Shown here one piece after another: positions 26,173 to 35,069 of a stretch of DNA of 64,000 bases. Under the pieces are notes generated by a model. The model had not been told where the DNA came from and ran no database searches. It saw nothing but the letters and a program-made list of their open reading frames with translations. Numbering within the stretch: position 1 is the first letter of the stretch; each line of letters opens with the position of its first letter. A program made the translations under genes and the position numbers. Origin of the DNA: Cryobacterium zongtaii (GTDB lineage: Bacteria > Actinomycetota > Actinomycetes > Actinomycetales > Microbacteriaceae); assembly GCF_002909375.1 (NCBI RefSeq), contig NZ_PPXD01000018.1:62001-126000 (forward strand), given 5' to 3'.

Positions 26173-26195
26173 TTGTTTTGAATCACTCAAAACAA
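26173..26195. promoter_or_regulatory. Fur/PerR-type operator
   Basis: TTGTTTTGA-ATCAC-TCAAAACAA is a perfect inverted repeat, AT-rich in an otherwise GC-rich region, placed over the -35 of the regulator-catalase promoter. Fur-family boxes have this AT-rich palindromic form. Confidence 0.8.
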
Positions 26196-26205
26196 GACAC
26201 GCCGG

Positions 26206-27633
26206 TCACAGGCCGGCCGGCACCCGGTCCTGCCAGCGGAGTCTGCGCTCCAGTTGCGCCCCGAGCGCCAGCAGGGTGGCCTCGCCGCCCGGCCGGCCGA
26301 TCAGTTGAACACCCATCGGCAGCCCGTCGGCGGTCTGCGCGACGGGCAGGGTGATGGCCGGCAGGCCGCAGACATTCACCATCGAGGTGAACGGCGTGTA
26401 CTGCACCTGCTGGGCGAAGTTGCGTTCGCCATCCGTGGCGTCGTACCAGCCCACAGGTCGCGGGGTCAGCGCCAGCGCGGGCGTGAGCACGGCGTCGAAG
26501 CGGGCCAGCTGGCGGATGAACGAGCGCTCGTAGGCGGCCAGGGTGCTCAGCGCCTCGGCCACGGCGCGGCCGGTCAGCGAACGGCCGCGGTGCATCAGCC
26601 ACCGGGTGAGGGGTTCGAGCAGGGCCTCCTGCTCCGGGGTTTCGGCGGGGATCCGGGCCGCGCTGAGCTGCCACAGCGCCCGGAAGGCCGGCGCGTAGCT
26701 CGGGTCTGCCGTGAGGGCGGTTTGTTCGATGCCGTGCCCCATCGCCGCGAAGCCGTCCACGGCCGAGGTGAGCGCGGCCAGGGCCTCGGGAGCCAGGCTG
26801 ATCTCGTAGGCGTCGTCCCAGGCCGAGGTGGTCATCACGCCCAGCTGGTACCGGCCCTCACCGCGGATGGCGGCGCCGAGCAGCTGCTCGTCTCCCCCGG
26901 GCGCCCGCACCGAGAACGGATGCTCCGGCCGGCCGCCGCCCGGCGCGATCATGGCGTCCAGCAGCAGGGCCGCATCCGCCACGGTGCGGGCCAGCGGACC
27001 GGCCACCGGCAGTCCGCCGGGCACGTTGAGGCCGCTCGCCGCCGGAATTCGGCCCCGGGACGGCTTCAGGCCGACGAGGCCGCAGGCGGCGGCGGGGATC
27101 CGCACCGAGCCGCCGCCGTCACTCCCGGGTGCGAACGGCAGCATCCGGGCGGCCACGGCCACCGCGGCGCCGCCGCTGGAGCCGCCGGCGCCGAAAGTGG
27201 GGTTCCAGGGATTGCGGGCCGGCGGGGCGGCCAGGCTCTCGGTGTAGGAGGGCAGGCCGAACTCGGGTGTGTTGGTCTTGCCCAGGCTGATTCCGCCGGC
27301 GGTGTCGAGGGCCTGCACGAGCAGGTCGCTGGTTTCGGGCACGTTGTCCCGCATCAGCCGGGAGCCCAGGCGCGCGGGCACGCCGGCGCGCAGCTGCAGA
27401 TCTTTGTCGCCGAAGGGCAGGCCCCATAGCGGTGCGGTGCGGGGCACCTCGTTCTCCACGAACCGGGCCCTGGCCAGGGCGGCCTCGGCGGTCACGGTGA
27501 CAAAAGCGCCGAGCCCGGGGTTCAGCCGCTCGATGCGGGCCAGGTAGTGCTCGGTGAGGTCGGTGGGGCTGATCTCGCCCCGCTGCAGCGACCGCCACTG
27601 GTCGAGGGCGGTCAGTTCGAAGAGGTCGGCCAT
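26206..27633 (-). CDS. Amidase (amidase-signature family)
   Basis: 475-aa amidase-signature enzyme with the Ser-cisSer-Lys triad: Lys in LPFGDKDLQ, cis-Ser in the GAGGSSGGAAVAVA signature, and nucleophile Ser in GSDGGGSVRIPA. It hydrolyses a carboxylic amide to acid and ammonia; GatA is unlikely, as gatB and gatC are absent. TAGGCT with a six-base spacer precedes the ATG, so it is probably leaderless, and it diverges from the SDR gene across a 55-bp spacer. Confidence 0.9.
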   Translation of the reverse strand: MADLFELTALDQWRSLQRGEISPTDLTEHYLARIERLNPGLGAFVTVTAEAALARARFVENEVPRTAPLWGLPFGDKDLQLRAGVPARLGSRLMRDNVPETSDLLVQALDTAGGISLGKTNTPEFGLPSYTESLAAPPARNPWNPTFGAGGSSGGAAVAVAARMLPFAPGSDGGGSVRIPAAACGLVGLKPSRGRIPAASGLNVPGGLPVAGPLARTVADAALLLDAMIAPGGGRPEHPFSVRAPGGDEQLLGAAIRGEGRYQLGVMTTSAWDDAYEISLAPEALAALTSAVDGFAAMGHGIEQTALTADPSYAPAFRALWQLSAARIPAETPEQEALLEPLTRWLMHRGRSLTGRAVAEALSTLAAYERSFIRQLARFDAVLTPALALTPRPVGWYDATDGERNFAQQVQYTPFTSMVNVCGLPAITLPVAQTADGLPMGVQLIGRPGGEATLLALGAQLERRLRWQDRVPAGL

Positions 27634-27639
27634 CCCCCG

Positions 27640-27682
27640 AGCCTAGCCATGCTGGCGCCGGAAACCCCGGCGCGGGTAGCCT
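27640..27682. promoter_or_regulatory. Divergent leaderless promoters, amidase/SDR
   Basis: Minus strand: TAGGCT (27640-27645) six bases before the amidase ATG. Plus strand: TAGCCT (27677-27682) six bases before the SDR ATG. Both match TAnnnT spacing to a first-base AUG transcript start. Confidence 0.6.
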
Positions 27683-27688
27683 CGGAGG

Positions 27689-28513
27689 ATGACCCGCACC
27701 AAGACTGCCGCGCTGTACAACCCGATGGGCACGACCGCCCTGGTCACCGGCGCGTCCAGCGGGCTGGGGGTGGGCTTCGCGCACGAGCTCGCCCGCCGCG
27801 GCGCCGACCTGGTGCTCACCGCCCGGCGGCTCGACCGCCTCGAGGCCCTCGCGGTGGACCTGGCCGAGAAATACGGCACCGTGTCGACGGTGATTCCGCT
27901 CGACCTCGCCGAACCCGGCGCCGTACCCGAGCTGGTGCGGGACCTGACCGAACGCGACATCCGGGTGGCCACCCTGGTCAACAACGCCGGCTTCGGCCAT
28001 TTCGGCGCCCTGGTGGATGCGCCGGCCGGCCGGGTGCACGACCAGGTCGCCGTGAACGTGGCGGCGCTGACGGATCTCACCCACGCCCTGCTGCCCGGTC
28101 TTCAGGCCGCGGCCCTCGCCCATCCGCACGGGGCCGCACTGGTGAACCTGGCCAGCACCGCAGCGTTCCAGCCGGTGCCGCGGCTGGCCGTGTACGCCGC
28201 CGCCAAGGCCTACGTGCTCAGCCTCACCGAGGCGCTCTGGTACGAGACGCGGGCCACCGGCCTCAAGGTCACCGCGGTGTGCCCCGGCCCCACCGAGACC
28301 GAGTTCTACGCCGTCGCCCGGCGGTCACCGGACGGGCCGCGGCGTCTGATGAGCGTCGACGAGGTGATGCACACGGCCTTCGCCGCTCTCGACGCGGCCA
28401 CGACTCCCCCGCACACCGTCGTCGGCGGCCAGAACCGGGTCGTCGCCTGGCTGGCCGGAACGGCACCCCGGCGCGCCGTGGTGACGGTGACCGGGCGGTT
28501 GTCGCGCCGCTGA
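27689..28513 (+). CDS. Short-chain dehydrogenase/reductase (SDR)
   Basis: 274-aa classical SDR. NADP-binding TGASSGLGVGFAHELARRG, NNAG in LVNNAGFGHFG, Ser-Tyr-Lys catalysis in LVNLASTAAF and VYAAAKAYVLS, then VCPGPTETEF. The Arg-Arg pair after the second strand (LTARRLDRLE) favours NADPH. It oxidises or reduces an alcohol/carbonyl group; the substrate is unknown. An extra N-terminal twelve residues precede the fold. It is transcribed away from the amidase gene. Confidence 0.88.
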   Translation: MTRTKTAALYNPMGTTALVTGASSGLGVGFAHELARRGADLVLTARRLDRLEALAVDLAEKYGTVSTVIPLDLAEPGAVPELVRDLTERDIRVATLVNNAGFGHFGALVDAPAGRVHDQVAVNVAALTDLTHALLPGLQAAALAHPHGAALVNLASTAAFQPVPRLAVYAAAKAYVLSLTEALWYETRATGLKVTAVCPGPTETEFYAVARRSPDGPRRLMSVDEVMHTAFAALDAATTPPHTVVGGQNRVVAWLAGTAPRRAVVTVTGRLSRR

Positions 28514-28527
28514 GTTGCCGGCTGCCG

Positions 28528-29124
28528 CTACTTCAGGCTCTTCTGAAGCAGCACGGTGCCCAGCCAACGCTCGAACTTGAAGCCGACCTTGCCCATCCGG
28601 CCGATCTCCTCAAAACCGAAGTCCTGGTGCAGCTTGATCGAGGCGTCGGCGCCCTGATCGGCGATCACGGCGATGATCTCCTTGAGGCCGGCGGCCCTGG
28701 ACCGCTCGATGAGTTCGGCCAGCAGAACCCGACCCAGCCCCTTGCCGGTGGAGGCGGCACCGAGGTAGATGGAGTTCTCGACGGTGAACCTGTAAGCCTT
28801 CTTCTGCTTCCACGGGCTCACCAGGGCGTAGCCGAGCAGCTGGCCGGCAGGGGACTCGGCGACGATGAACGGCATGCCGAGCTTGGCCAGGTAGTGGAAC
28901 TTGTCGCGCCATTCGGCAAGCGTCATCGCATCCTCGTCGAAGGTGACGGTGCTGTTCGCGACGTAATAGTTGTAGATCTCCTGAATATGGGGCAGGTCGG
29001 TCTCCACCGCGTCGCGCAGCGCGTACTCGAACGGCGCCTCGGGCGCCGGCGCCGGAGACAGGTGACGCGGCAGCCGCCGACGGGGCTGGTATTCCTCTTC
29101 TAACACCGGACGGGTCCTCTCCAC
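28528..29124 (-). CDS. GNAT N-acetyltransferase (phosphinothricin type)
   Basis: 198-aa GNAT protein of the Bar/Pat/MddA type: ATETDLPHIQEIYNYYV-like N-terminus (residues 38-56), VTFDEDAMTLAEW, and the acetyl-CoA site YLGAASTGKGLGRVLL (about 128-143), then LHQDFGFEEIGRMGKVGFKFERW. Relatives acetylate methionine sulfoximine or phosphinothricin-like amino acids. The first 30 residues are basic and Pro-rich and lie outside the fold; the GTG start is therefore uncertain. It closes a same-strand run of four genes led by a phosphoribosyltransferase. Confidence 0.87.
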   Translation of the reverse strand: MERTRPVLEEEYQPRRRLPRHLSPAPAPEAPFEYALRDAVETDLPHIQEIYNYYVANSTVTFDEDAMTLAEWRDKFHYLAKLGMPFIVAESPAGQLLGYALVSPWKQKKAYRFTVENSIYLGAASTGKGLGRVLLAELIERSRAAGLKEIIAVIADQGADASIKLHQDFGFEEIGRMGKVGFKFERWLGTVLLQKSLK

Positions 29125-29131
29125 ATGCTGT

Positions 29132-29851
29132 TCAGGCTACCGTCAGCGACCAGTCGATGGGCGCGGCGCCCTGCGCGGCCAGCAACGCGTTCGCCCGGCT
29201 GAACGGGCGCGATCCGGTGAATCCACGTCGGGCTGACAGTGGGCTCGGATGCGCGGAGACGATGGTGGGGGTGTCTCCCAGTAGCGGGGCGAGGTTTTCG
29301 GCGTCCTTGCCCCAGAGGATGGCGACCAGCGGCGTGCCGCGGGCGGCCAGCGCCCGGATGGCCTGCTCGGTCACGGCCTCCCAGCCGTGTCGCCGGTGCG
29401 AGCCCGCGGCGCCGGCCCGCACCGTGAGCACCCGGTTGAGCAGCAGCACGCCGTGCCGGGTCCAGGGGGTGAGGTCGCCGGTGGCCGGGGTCGGCAGCCC
29501 GAGGTCGTCGTGCAGCTCGGTGAAGATGTTGCCTAGGCTCCGCGGCACCGGGCGCACCTCAGCGGCCACCGAGAAGGCCAGGCCCACCGGATGCCCTGGG
29601 GTCGGGTACGGGTCCTGGCCCACGATGAGTACTCGCACGTCGGCGAACGGCTGCCGGAAGGCCCGCAGGATGTGCTCCGGCGCGGGCAGCACCCGTTCGC
29701 CGGCCGCGGCGTCGGCCCGCGCGAAGGCGAGCGGGGCCGCGAACGGGTCCACGGTGTTCACGTCGACCGGCGCATCCCCCGCGCCGGGGACGCCGAAGGC
29801 GCGCGCCCAACCGGGGTCGATCGGCGCCGCGATCAGCGCGGGTTCTGCCAT
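29132..29851 (-). CDS. ung: Uracil-DNA glycosylase, family 1
   Basis: 239-aa Ung that removes uracil from DNA and starts base-excision repair. Diagnostic motifs are all present: catalytic Asp in [43 protein letters not shown], and the DNA-contact loop [19 protein letters not shown] with the catalytic His. The N-terminal 65 residues differ from E. coli Ung, as usual in actinobacteria. It lies four bases beyond the peptidase S51 gene, so they are co-transcribed. Confidence 0.96.
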   Translation of the reverse strand: MAEPALIAAPIDPGWARAFGVPGAGDAPVDVNTVDPFAAPLAFARADAAAGERVLPAPEHILRAFRQPFADVRVLIVGQDPYPTPGHPVGLAFSVAAEVRPVPRSLGNIFTELHDDLGLPTPATGDLTPWTRHGVLLLNRVLTVRAGAAGSHRRHGWEAVTEQAIRALAARGTPLVAILWGKDAENLAPLLGDTPTIVSAHPSPLSARRGFTGSRPFSRANALLAAQGAAPIDWSLTVA

Positions 29852-29854
29852 CCG

Positions 29855-30586
29855 CTAGGCGCCGAAGGTGCTCACCAGCACCCCGCCCTCGGATTCGCTG
29901 ACGGTCCAGACACTGCCGGCGCCGGCCACGCCGAGGGTGCCCTGGCCCACGATCAGCACGGTGCCCTCGTCCACGGCGAGGCCGCCGCGGATGAGTCCGG
30001 CCTCGGTGGCGGCGACCATGCGGCTCAGGGTGCCCCACTGGGCGACGTGCACGTCGACGGTCACGTCGAGCAGGCCGATGCCGTTCTCGATGGTGATCTC
30101 GTCGAGGTCTTCCGAGGCCTCCTGCGGGCTCACCGGCACGCCGCCGATGCGCCAGCCGCCGAGCAGGGCTCGCTCGGCCGCGATCATCGCGCCGGCGGAG
30201 TAGCCCAGGTACGGGATGCCGGCGGCCACCTGGCGGCGGATCTCACCGGCGATGGGCGCGACGGCCGTGAGGTAGGCGGGGGTGAGGCCGCCGCCGATGA
30301 CGATGCCGTCGGCATCCGCCACCGCCAGCAGGGTCGCCAGGCCATCGAGGGCCAGCGACGTGATGACGGGGTCAAGCGGGCCGGCTGCTTCGAGCGCGGC
30401 GACAAGTTTGGCGGCGTGGTCGTCGCCGTCGCCGTTCCGCACCACGATGATCGCGATCCGCGGGTCGGTGCGGCCGGCGGCGGTGGCCCGCAGGGCGGCC
30501 TCGGCCAGGAACGGCCCGAAGACCGCCGCGTCGTTCTCGGTGTCGTTTTCGGGGGCCCAGCCGCCGCCGACGAGGTGGATGCTCAT
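29855..30586 (-). CDS. Peptidase S51-like (cyanophycinase / dipeptidase E fold)
   Basis: 243-aa class I amidotransferase-fold serine hydrolase. HLVGGGWAPEND opens the protein, VIGGGLTPAY supplies the Gly-rich strand, YLGYSAGAMIAA holds the nucleophile Ser (near residue 128), and DVTVDVHVAQWG provides the later acid/His positions. S51 enzymes cleave aspartyl dipeptides or cyanophycin; no cyanophycin synthetase is nearby. It is translationally coupled to the upstream phosphoribosyltransferase (ATGA overlap). Confidence 0.83.
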   Translation of the reverse strand: MSIHLVGGGWAPENDTENDAAVFGPFLAEAALRATAAGRTDPRIAIIVVRNGDGDDHAAKLVAALEAAGPLDPVITSLALDGLATLLAVADADGIVIGGGLTPAYLTAVAPIAGEIRRQVAAGIPYLGYSAGAMIAAERALLGGWRIGGVPVSPQEASEDLDEITIENGIGLLDVTVDVHVAQWGTLSRMVAATEAGLIRGGLAVDEGTVLIVGQGTLGVAGAGSVWTVSESEGGVLVSTFGA

Positions 30587-31122
30587 GCGTCGACCACCGA
30601 GGTGAGCGGGGTGGCCGTGACGGGCGGGAGCGACGACCAGGGGAAGACGATCCAGCCGTCGGTCTCGCGCCAGGTGAAGTCGGGCACGTGCACGGTGCGC
30701 GGCTTGGTGTACAGGGTGGCGGAGCGCACCTCACCGGCCGATTCCTTGAGGATGCCGACCACGAGGGCGAGGGTGTGGCCGGAGTCGGAGACGTCGTCGA
30801 CCAGCAGCACCCGCAGGCCCGCGAGGGCCGGGGCGTCGAGCATCGGGCCGGACAGCACGGGCTCGGGCAGGCGCTCGTCGATGCCGCTGTAGAACTCGAC
30901 GTTGATGGAGCCGCAGTTCTTGGTGCCGAGGGCGTAGGAGATGGCTCCGGCGAGCAGCAGTCCGCCGCGGGCGATGGCGATCACGACATCGGGCTGGAAG
31001 CCGCTGGCCAGCACCGTCGAGGCCAGCGACCTGGAGGCGTCGGCGAAGTCGGTCCACTCCAGCACCTCGCGCGGCGGGTCGATGGTGGCGGGGGGCGCGG
31101 TTTGCTGCTGGTCGGGTTGCAT
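30583..31122 (-). CDS. Type I phosphoribosyltransferase
   Basis: 179-aa PRTase-fold protein. The PRPP motif VLLVDDVSDSGHTLALV has the acidic pair followed by SDSGHT, and VVIAIARGGLLLAGAI is the N-terminal loop. It resembles Gpt/xanthine-type or regulatory phosphoribosyltransferases; base specificity is not clear and it could be a catalytically silent homologue. TACCAT six bases before ATG 31122 suggests a leaderless promoter that drives this gene, S51, ung and the acetyltransferase. Confidence 0.86.
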   Translation of the reverse strand: MQPDQQQTAPPATIDPPREVLEWTDFADASRSLASTVLASGFQPDVVIAIARGGLLLAGAISYALGTKNCGSINVEFYSGIDERLPEPVLSGPMLDAPALAGLRVLLVDDVSDSGHTLALVVGILKESAGEVRSATLYTKPRTVHVPDFTWRETDGWIVFPWSSLPPVTATPLTSVVDA

Positions 31123-31210
31123 TTGTCAATGGTAGAACCTCGGGCGGCCGCAGTGCGCGGCCGAAGGGCCCGGTTCCGCGGCGACGCCCCGGTTACAGGA
31201 GAATTGACCC

Positions 31211-31477
31211 ATGATCACACTGCACCAGGACGCCCACGGTTTCATCCGCATGAACCGCCACTTCCCCAGCAAGACCCCCATCGCGATTCTCTTCACCGAC
31301 GGCACGACCGGCGAGTACACCGGCGCTCGGCTGAACGACCTGTACGACACGGCGCTGGCTACCTTCCGCGCCGAGAACCGCCTGGATGCCAAGGGCTTTT
31401 CCCGCGCGCCGGCGAAGACCGTGCACCCCACCAACAACGTGGAATTCGTGCCGGTCGAGTCCGGGATGGCGCCGTAA
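31211..31477 (+). CDS. Conserved hypothetical, 88 aa
   Basis: 88-aa soluble protein starting MITLHQDAHGFIRMNRHF, with FTDGTTGEYTGARLNDLYDTAL in the middle. No motif I can name, no signal or helix. Shine-Dalgarno CAGGAGAA lies nine bases before the ATG. It is followed after eight bases by the MOSC gene, likely as one transcript, and it diverges from the phosphoribosyltransferase operon. Confidence 0.72.
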   Translation: MITLHQDAHGFIRMNRHFPSKTPIAILFTDGTTGEYTGARLNDLYDTALATFRAENRLDAKGFSRAPAKTVHPTNNVEFVPVESGMAP

Positions 31478-31484
31478 CCGTCTT

Positions 31485-32093
31485 GTGAGCCTTCTGCCGC
31501 ACAGCGCCGAGGTGGAGATCGTGCTGCTCCTGGCCTCCCCCGTGCACCGCTACGAGGGGCGCCCGGCCGACGGGCCGCTGCCGATGGTCGGCGCGGAGAG
31601 CCACCCCAGCGTCCGCCTGCGGGCGGGCCTGGGCATCGTGGGCGACCGGCACTTCGCCAAACCGGCGCACGTACACGCGTCGGTCACCGTGATGAACGCC
31701 GACGTTCTGGCGCAGGTGGCGGATGACCTCGGCCTGCCGCGCACTCTGGACCCGGCCGCCACCCGGCGCAACGTCCTGCTGCGCGGGGTGGATATCGACT
31801 CTCTGCGCGGCGCCACGTTCTCGCTCGACACCGGCGACGGCCCGGTCGAGTTCCTGGTCAACCGGCCGGCGAACCCGTGCGCCTGGATGGACGTGGTGCT
31901 AGCTCCCGGCGCGCACCGGGCCCTGCGGGGCCGCGGCGGCATGCGCTGCGAACCGCTGACCGACGGGATGCTGCGGCTCGGGCCCGCCCGGCTGCGCTGC
32001 AGCAGCCCCCTGACCGGTGTGGGGCTTACGGGTGCCGAACCGCCTGGCCGGCCAGCACGGCCCGGTAACCCTCCCGGTAGCTCGGATAGGTGA
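31485..32093 (+). CDS. MOSC-domain protein with run-on C-terminus
   Basis: 202-aa MOSC (molybdenum cofactor sulfurase C-terminal) protein. Core landmarks are GLGIVGDRHFAKPAH, VTVMNADVLAQV, TRRNVLLRGVDI and the conserved Cys in RPANPCAWMD that would hold sulfur; relatives move sulfur to Moco or reduce N-hydroxy compounds. I use GTG 31485, since everything before it is shadow of the 88-aa gene. The last 25 residues (Gly/Pro/Arg-rich) lie on top of the antiparallel epimerase gene and look like loss of the original stop. Confidence 0.8.
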   Translation: MSLLPHSAEVEIVLLLASPVHRYEGRPADGPLPMVGAESHPSVRLRAGLGIVGDRHFAKPAHVHASVTVMNADVLAQVADDLGLPRTLDPAATRRNVLLRGVDIDSLRGATFSLDTGDGPVEFLVNRPANPCAWMDVVLAPGAHRALRGRGGMRCEPLTDGMLRLGPARLRCSSPLTGVGLTGAEPPGRPARPGNPPGSSDR

Positions 32094-32871
32094 AGCTGAA
32101 CCCGGTCTCGAGGATTCGACGGTTGCTCACGCGTTTGTCGCCGCCGCGGCGGCCGCCGGTCTCGACGATCTCCGGGTGGGGCAGGCCGAGTTCGTCTGCG
32201 AGGAAATCCAGCACCTCGGTGGCGGGCACCGGCGTCGAGTCGACGCCGAGGTAGAGAGGGTCGGGCGCCGTGTCCCGACAGACCAGGTGCACGATCATGG
32301 CCGCGGCGTCGTCGCGGTGGATCCGGTTACTGAGACGGCCGCGCGCGGCAATCGTCGCCCGCCCCTCGCGGACCTGCCTGATCAGGCGCTCCCGGCCGGG
32401 GCCGTAAATGCCGCCCAGGCGCAGCACGACGGCGGCCGGGATCCGGCTGCGCAGCAGCTGCTCGGCCTCGAGCAGGATCGAGTCGGTGCCCGGTCCCGGG
32501 GCCGCCGGGGTCTCCTCGTCGACAGTGCTGCCGTCGTTCACGTCGTACACCGCGGTGGAGGACACCAGCAGGAACCGGCGCGGGGTGACCCCGGTCGCGT
32601 CGAGGGCGTCGAGGAGGTTGGCCAGGCCGGTCACATACGCGGCCCGGTACACCGCGGGGTCTGGGTTGCCCGCGGCGACGGTCACGATCACGATCTCGGT
32701 GTCCGCCGGCACCTCGGGCCGCTCGCGGCTCAGGTCGACGGACTGCCCGTTGAGGGCGACCGGGAGCACCCCGGCCTGGCGGCGCACTCCCACCACTCGT
32801 TGGCCGAGGGCGACCAGGCGGAGGCCCACCTCGGTGCCGAGGTCGCCGCATCCGGCTATCAGTACAGTCAT
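32026..32871 (-). CDS. NAD-dependent epimerase/dehydratase-family (YeeZ-like) protein
   Basis: 281-aa extended-SDR protein. The dinucleotide site is LIAGCGDLGTEVGLRLVALG, then VIVTVAAGNPD, LLVSSTAVYDV and LRLGGIYGPGRERL. A catalytic YxxxK is not clear, so it may bind rather than convert a sugar nucleotide. CATACT with a six-base spacer precedes the ATG (leaderless). Its 3' end overlaps the MOSC gene by 68 bp and it lies 29 bp after the prpC end in the same orientation, yet reads away from that operon's start. Confidence 0.85.
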   Translation of the reverse strand: MTVLIAGCGDLGTEVGLRLVALGQRVVGVRRQAGVLPVALNGQSVDLSRERPEVPADTEIVIVTVAAGNPDPAVYRAAYVTGLANLLDALDATGVTPRRFLLVSSTAVYDVNDGSTVDEETPAAPGPGTDSILLEAEQLLRSRIPAAVVLRLGGIYGPGRERLIRQVREGRATIAARGRLSNRIHRDDAAAMIVHLVCRDTAPDPLYLGVDSTPVPATEVLDFLADELGLPHPEIVETGGRRGGDKRVSNRRILETGFSFTYPSYREGYRAVLAGQAVRHP

Positions 32872-32900
32872 GACTCCAGTATGGAGCGGCTCGCGCGGCG

Positions 32901-34091
32901 TCAGAGCACGTCGCCGTCGGCCGCCGGCGGAACGTGGCGTTCCGGCGTGCCGTTGTAGAACGACAGCGGCCGGATCAGCGCGTTCGCGGCCAGTTGCTCC
33001 ATGATGTGCGCGGTCCAGCCGGTCACCCGGGCGGCGACGAAGATCGGCGTGAAGCTGGCGGTGTCGAAACCCATCAGGTGGTACGCCGGGCCGGCCGGGT
33101 AGTCCAGGTTGGGCAGGATGCCGGTGCGGGTCTTCATGCCGTCGGCGAGCGATTCGTAGAGGTCGAGCAGGTCGGGCCGGTCGAAGTGGTCGATCAGGGT
33201 GAGCAGCGCCGCGTGCATGGTGGGCACCCTGGAGTCGCCGTGTTTGTACACCCGGTGGCCGAAGCCCATCACCTTGCGCTTGTGCGCGAGGGTGTCCTCC
33301 AGCCAGAGTTCTGCGCGCTCTGCCGACCCGTCGCCCAGGCCGATCTCGCTGAAGATGTGCATCACGGCCTCGTTCGCGCCGCCGTGCAACGGGCCCTTGA
33401 GCGCCCCAATCGCCCCGGTCACGGCGGAGTAGAGGTCGGAAAGGGTGGAGGTGATCACCCGGGCCGTGAACGTGGACGCGTTGAAGGAGTGCTCGGCGTA
33501 CATGATCATCGACACGTCGAAGGCTTCGACGACCTCGACCTCCTGCACCTCGCCGAAGGTCATGTAGAGGAAGTTCGCCGAATAACCGAGGTCGTCGCGG
33601 GGTTCGACGAGGTCGAGGCCGTGCCGGCGGCGCTGATCGTACGAGACGATCGCCGGCAGCTGCGCGAACAGGCGCAACGACTTGGCCAGGTTGGCCTCCA
33701 CCGACGAGTCCGGGGTGCTCAGGTCGTTGGCGCCGATCACGCTCACGGCGGTGCGCACCACGTCCATCGGATCGGCGGAGGTGGGGATCTCGTCGATCAC
33801 CCGGCGCACCGAGTGGTCCAGGCGCCGGAGTGACCGCTCAGCGACCTCGAATGCGGCCAGTTGCACATCGTCCGGCAGCTCGCCGTGCCAGAGCAAATAG
33901 GCGACCTCTTCGAAGCTCTTCTGCGCGGCCAGTTCCTGCACCGGGTAGCCACGGTAGAGCAGCGAGTTGGAGTCGGGGTTGACCCTGGACACCGCCGTCG
34001 TATCGGCCACCACCCCGGCCAGGCCGCGGTGGATCTCCGGCACGACCGGCTGTTGCACCGGGGCCGTGTGGGTGGGCTGGTTGATAGTCAT
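32901..34091 (-). CDS. prpC: 2-methylcitrate synthase (bifunctional citrate synthase type)
   Basis: 396-aa citrate-synthase-fold enzyme that condenses propionyl-CoA with oxaloacetate to 2-methylcitrate in the methylcitrate cycle. Active-site segments: catalytic His in LKGPLHGGANEAV, His in GFGHRVYKHGDSRV, and RTGILPNLDYPAG; N-terminal GLAGVVADTTAVSRVN is the PrpC signature. AAAGGAG precedes ATG 34091. It is the last gene of the gntR-prpD-prpB-prpC operon. Confidence 0.94.
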   Translation of the reverse strand: MTINQPTHTAPVQQPVVPEIHRGLAGVVADTTAVSRVNPDSNSLLYRGYPVQELAAQKSFEEVAYLLWHGELPDDVQLAAFEVAERSLRRLDHSVRRVIDEIPTSADPMDVVRTAVSVIGANDLSTPDSSVEANLAKSLRLFAQLPAIVSYDQRRRHGLDLVEPRDDLGYSANFLYMTFGEVQEVEVVEAFDVSMIMYAEHSFNASTFTARVITSTLSDLYSAVTGAIGALKGPLHGGANEAVMHIFSEIGLGDGSAERAELWLEDTLAHKRKVMGFGHRVYKHGDSRVPTMHAALLTLIDHFDRPDLLDLYESLADGMKTRTGILPNLDYPAGPAYHLMGFDTASFTPIFVAARVTGWTAHIMEQLAANALIRPLSFYNGTPERHVPPAADGDVL

Positions 34092-34160
34092 TTCGCTCCT
34101 TTGCGTCCTGAGGTACTTAGCCGTGCTGGTACTGCTTCGTGGTGCCGTTGTGGTGCTGGG

Positions 34161-35069
34161 CTAGCCGTCGTGACCGCTCAGAGTGAAGTTGAAAATCCCC
34201 GAATCGAAGCGATTGTAAGCCTCGTAGTCCAGCAGCCGGTAGAGCTCGGCGCGGGTTTGCATGTCCGGCAGCCGGCTGGTCAACGAGCCCTCGGCGAGGA
34301 TGGTGTCCAGGCCCGCAACGGCTGCGCCCATCGCCAGGCGCAGCAGCGACACCGGGAAGATCACCAGGTTGATGCCCACGTCGGCGAGCTGGTCGACCCT
34401 GAAGAGTTCGCTCTTGCCGAACTCGGTCATATTGGCCAGGATCGGCACGTCCACCGCCGCCCGGATGGCTTCGAATTCGGCCAGGGTGCCCATGGCCTCG
34501 GGGAAGATCGCGTCGGCGCCGGCATCCACCAGCGCCTTGGCCCGGTCGATCGCTGCGGCCAGCCCGTCGACGGCGCGGATGTCGGTGCGCGCCATCACGA
34601 GCAGGTTCGCATCCCGCCGGGCGTCGACGGCCGCGCGGATGCGCTTGAGGGCCGTGTCGGTGTCGACGACCTGCTTGCCGTCCAGGTGCCCGCAGCGTTT
34701 GGGGTTGACCTGGTCCTCGATGTGCAGGCCGGCCACGCCGGCATCCTCGAGGGTCTGCACGGTGCGGGCCACATTCATCGGCTCGCCGAAGCCGGTGTCG
34801 GCGTCGACGAGGGTGGGCAGGTCGGTCATCCGGGAGATCTGCTGGCTGCGGCCGGCGACCTCGGTGAGGGTGGTCAAACCGATGTCGGGCAGACCGAGGT
34901 CGGCGGCGAGCACGGCACCGGAGATGTAGACGCCCTCGAATCCCTTGGCCTGGATCAGTTTGGCGCTGAGCGGGTTGAACGCGCCGGGGAAACGCAGCAG
35001 CTCGCCGCCGGCGAGGTCGGCGCGGAGTTGCGCGCGCTTGGCGGCGGGGGTGAGTCCGGAGTAGAGCAT
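34161..35069 (-). CDS. prpB: Methylisocitrate lyase
   Basis: 302-aa enzyme of the isocitrate lyase/PEP mutase barrel that splits 2-methylisocitrate into pyruvate and succinate. Key features: DADTGFGEP (Mg site), HIEDQVNPKRCGHLDGKQ with the catalytic Cys in RCGH (KKCGH in most homologues), and VMARTDIR. Its start overlaps the last base of prpD, so they are coupled. Length matches PrpB. Confidence 0.95.
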   Translation of the reverse strand: MLYSGLTPAAKRAQLRADLAGGELLRFPGAFNPLSAKLIQAKGFEGVYISGAVLAADLGLPDIGLTTLTEVAGRSQQISRMTDLPTLVDADTGFGEPMNVARTVQTLEDAGVAGLHIEDQVNPKRCGHLDGKQVVDTDTALKRIRAAVDARRDANLLVMARTDIRAVDGLAAAIDRAKALVDAGADAIFPEAMGTLAEFEAIRAAVDVPILANMTEFGKSELFRVDQLADVGINLVIFPVSLLRLAMGAAVAGLDTILAEGSLTSRLPDMQTRAELYRLLDYEAYNRFDSGIFNFTLSGHDG

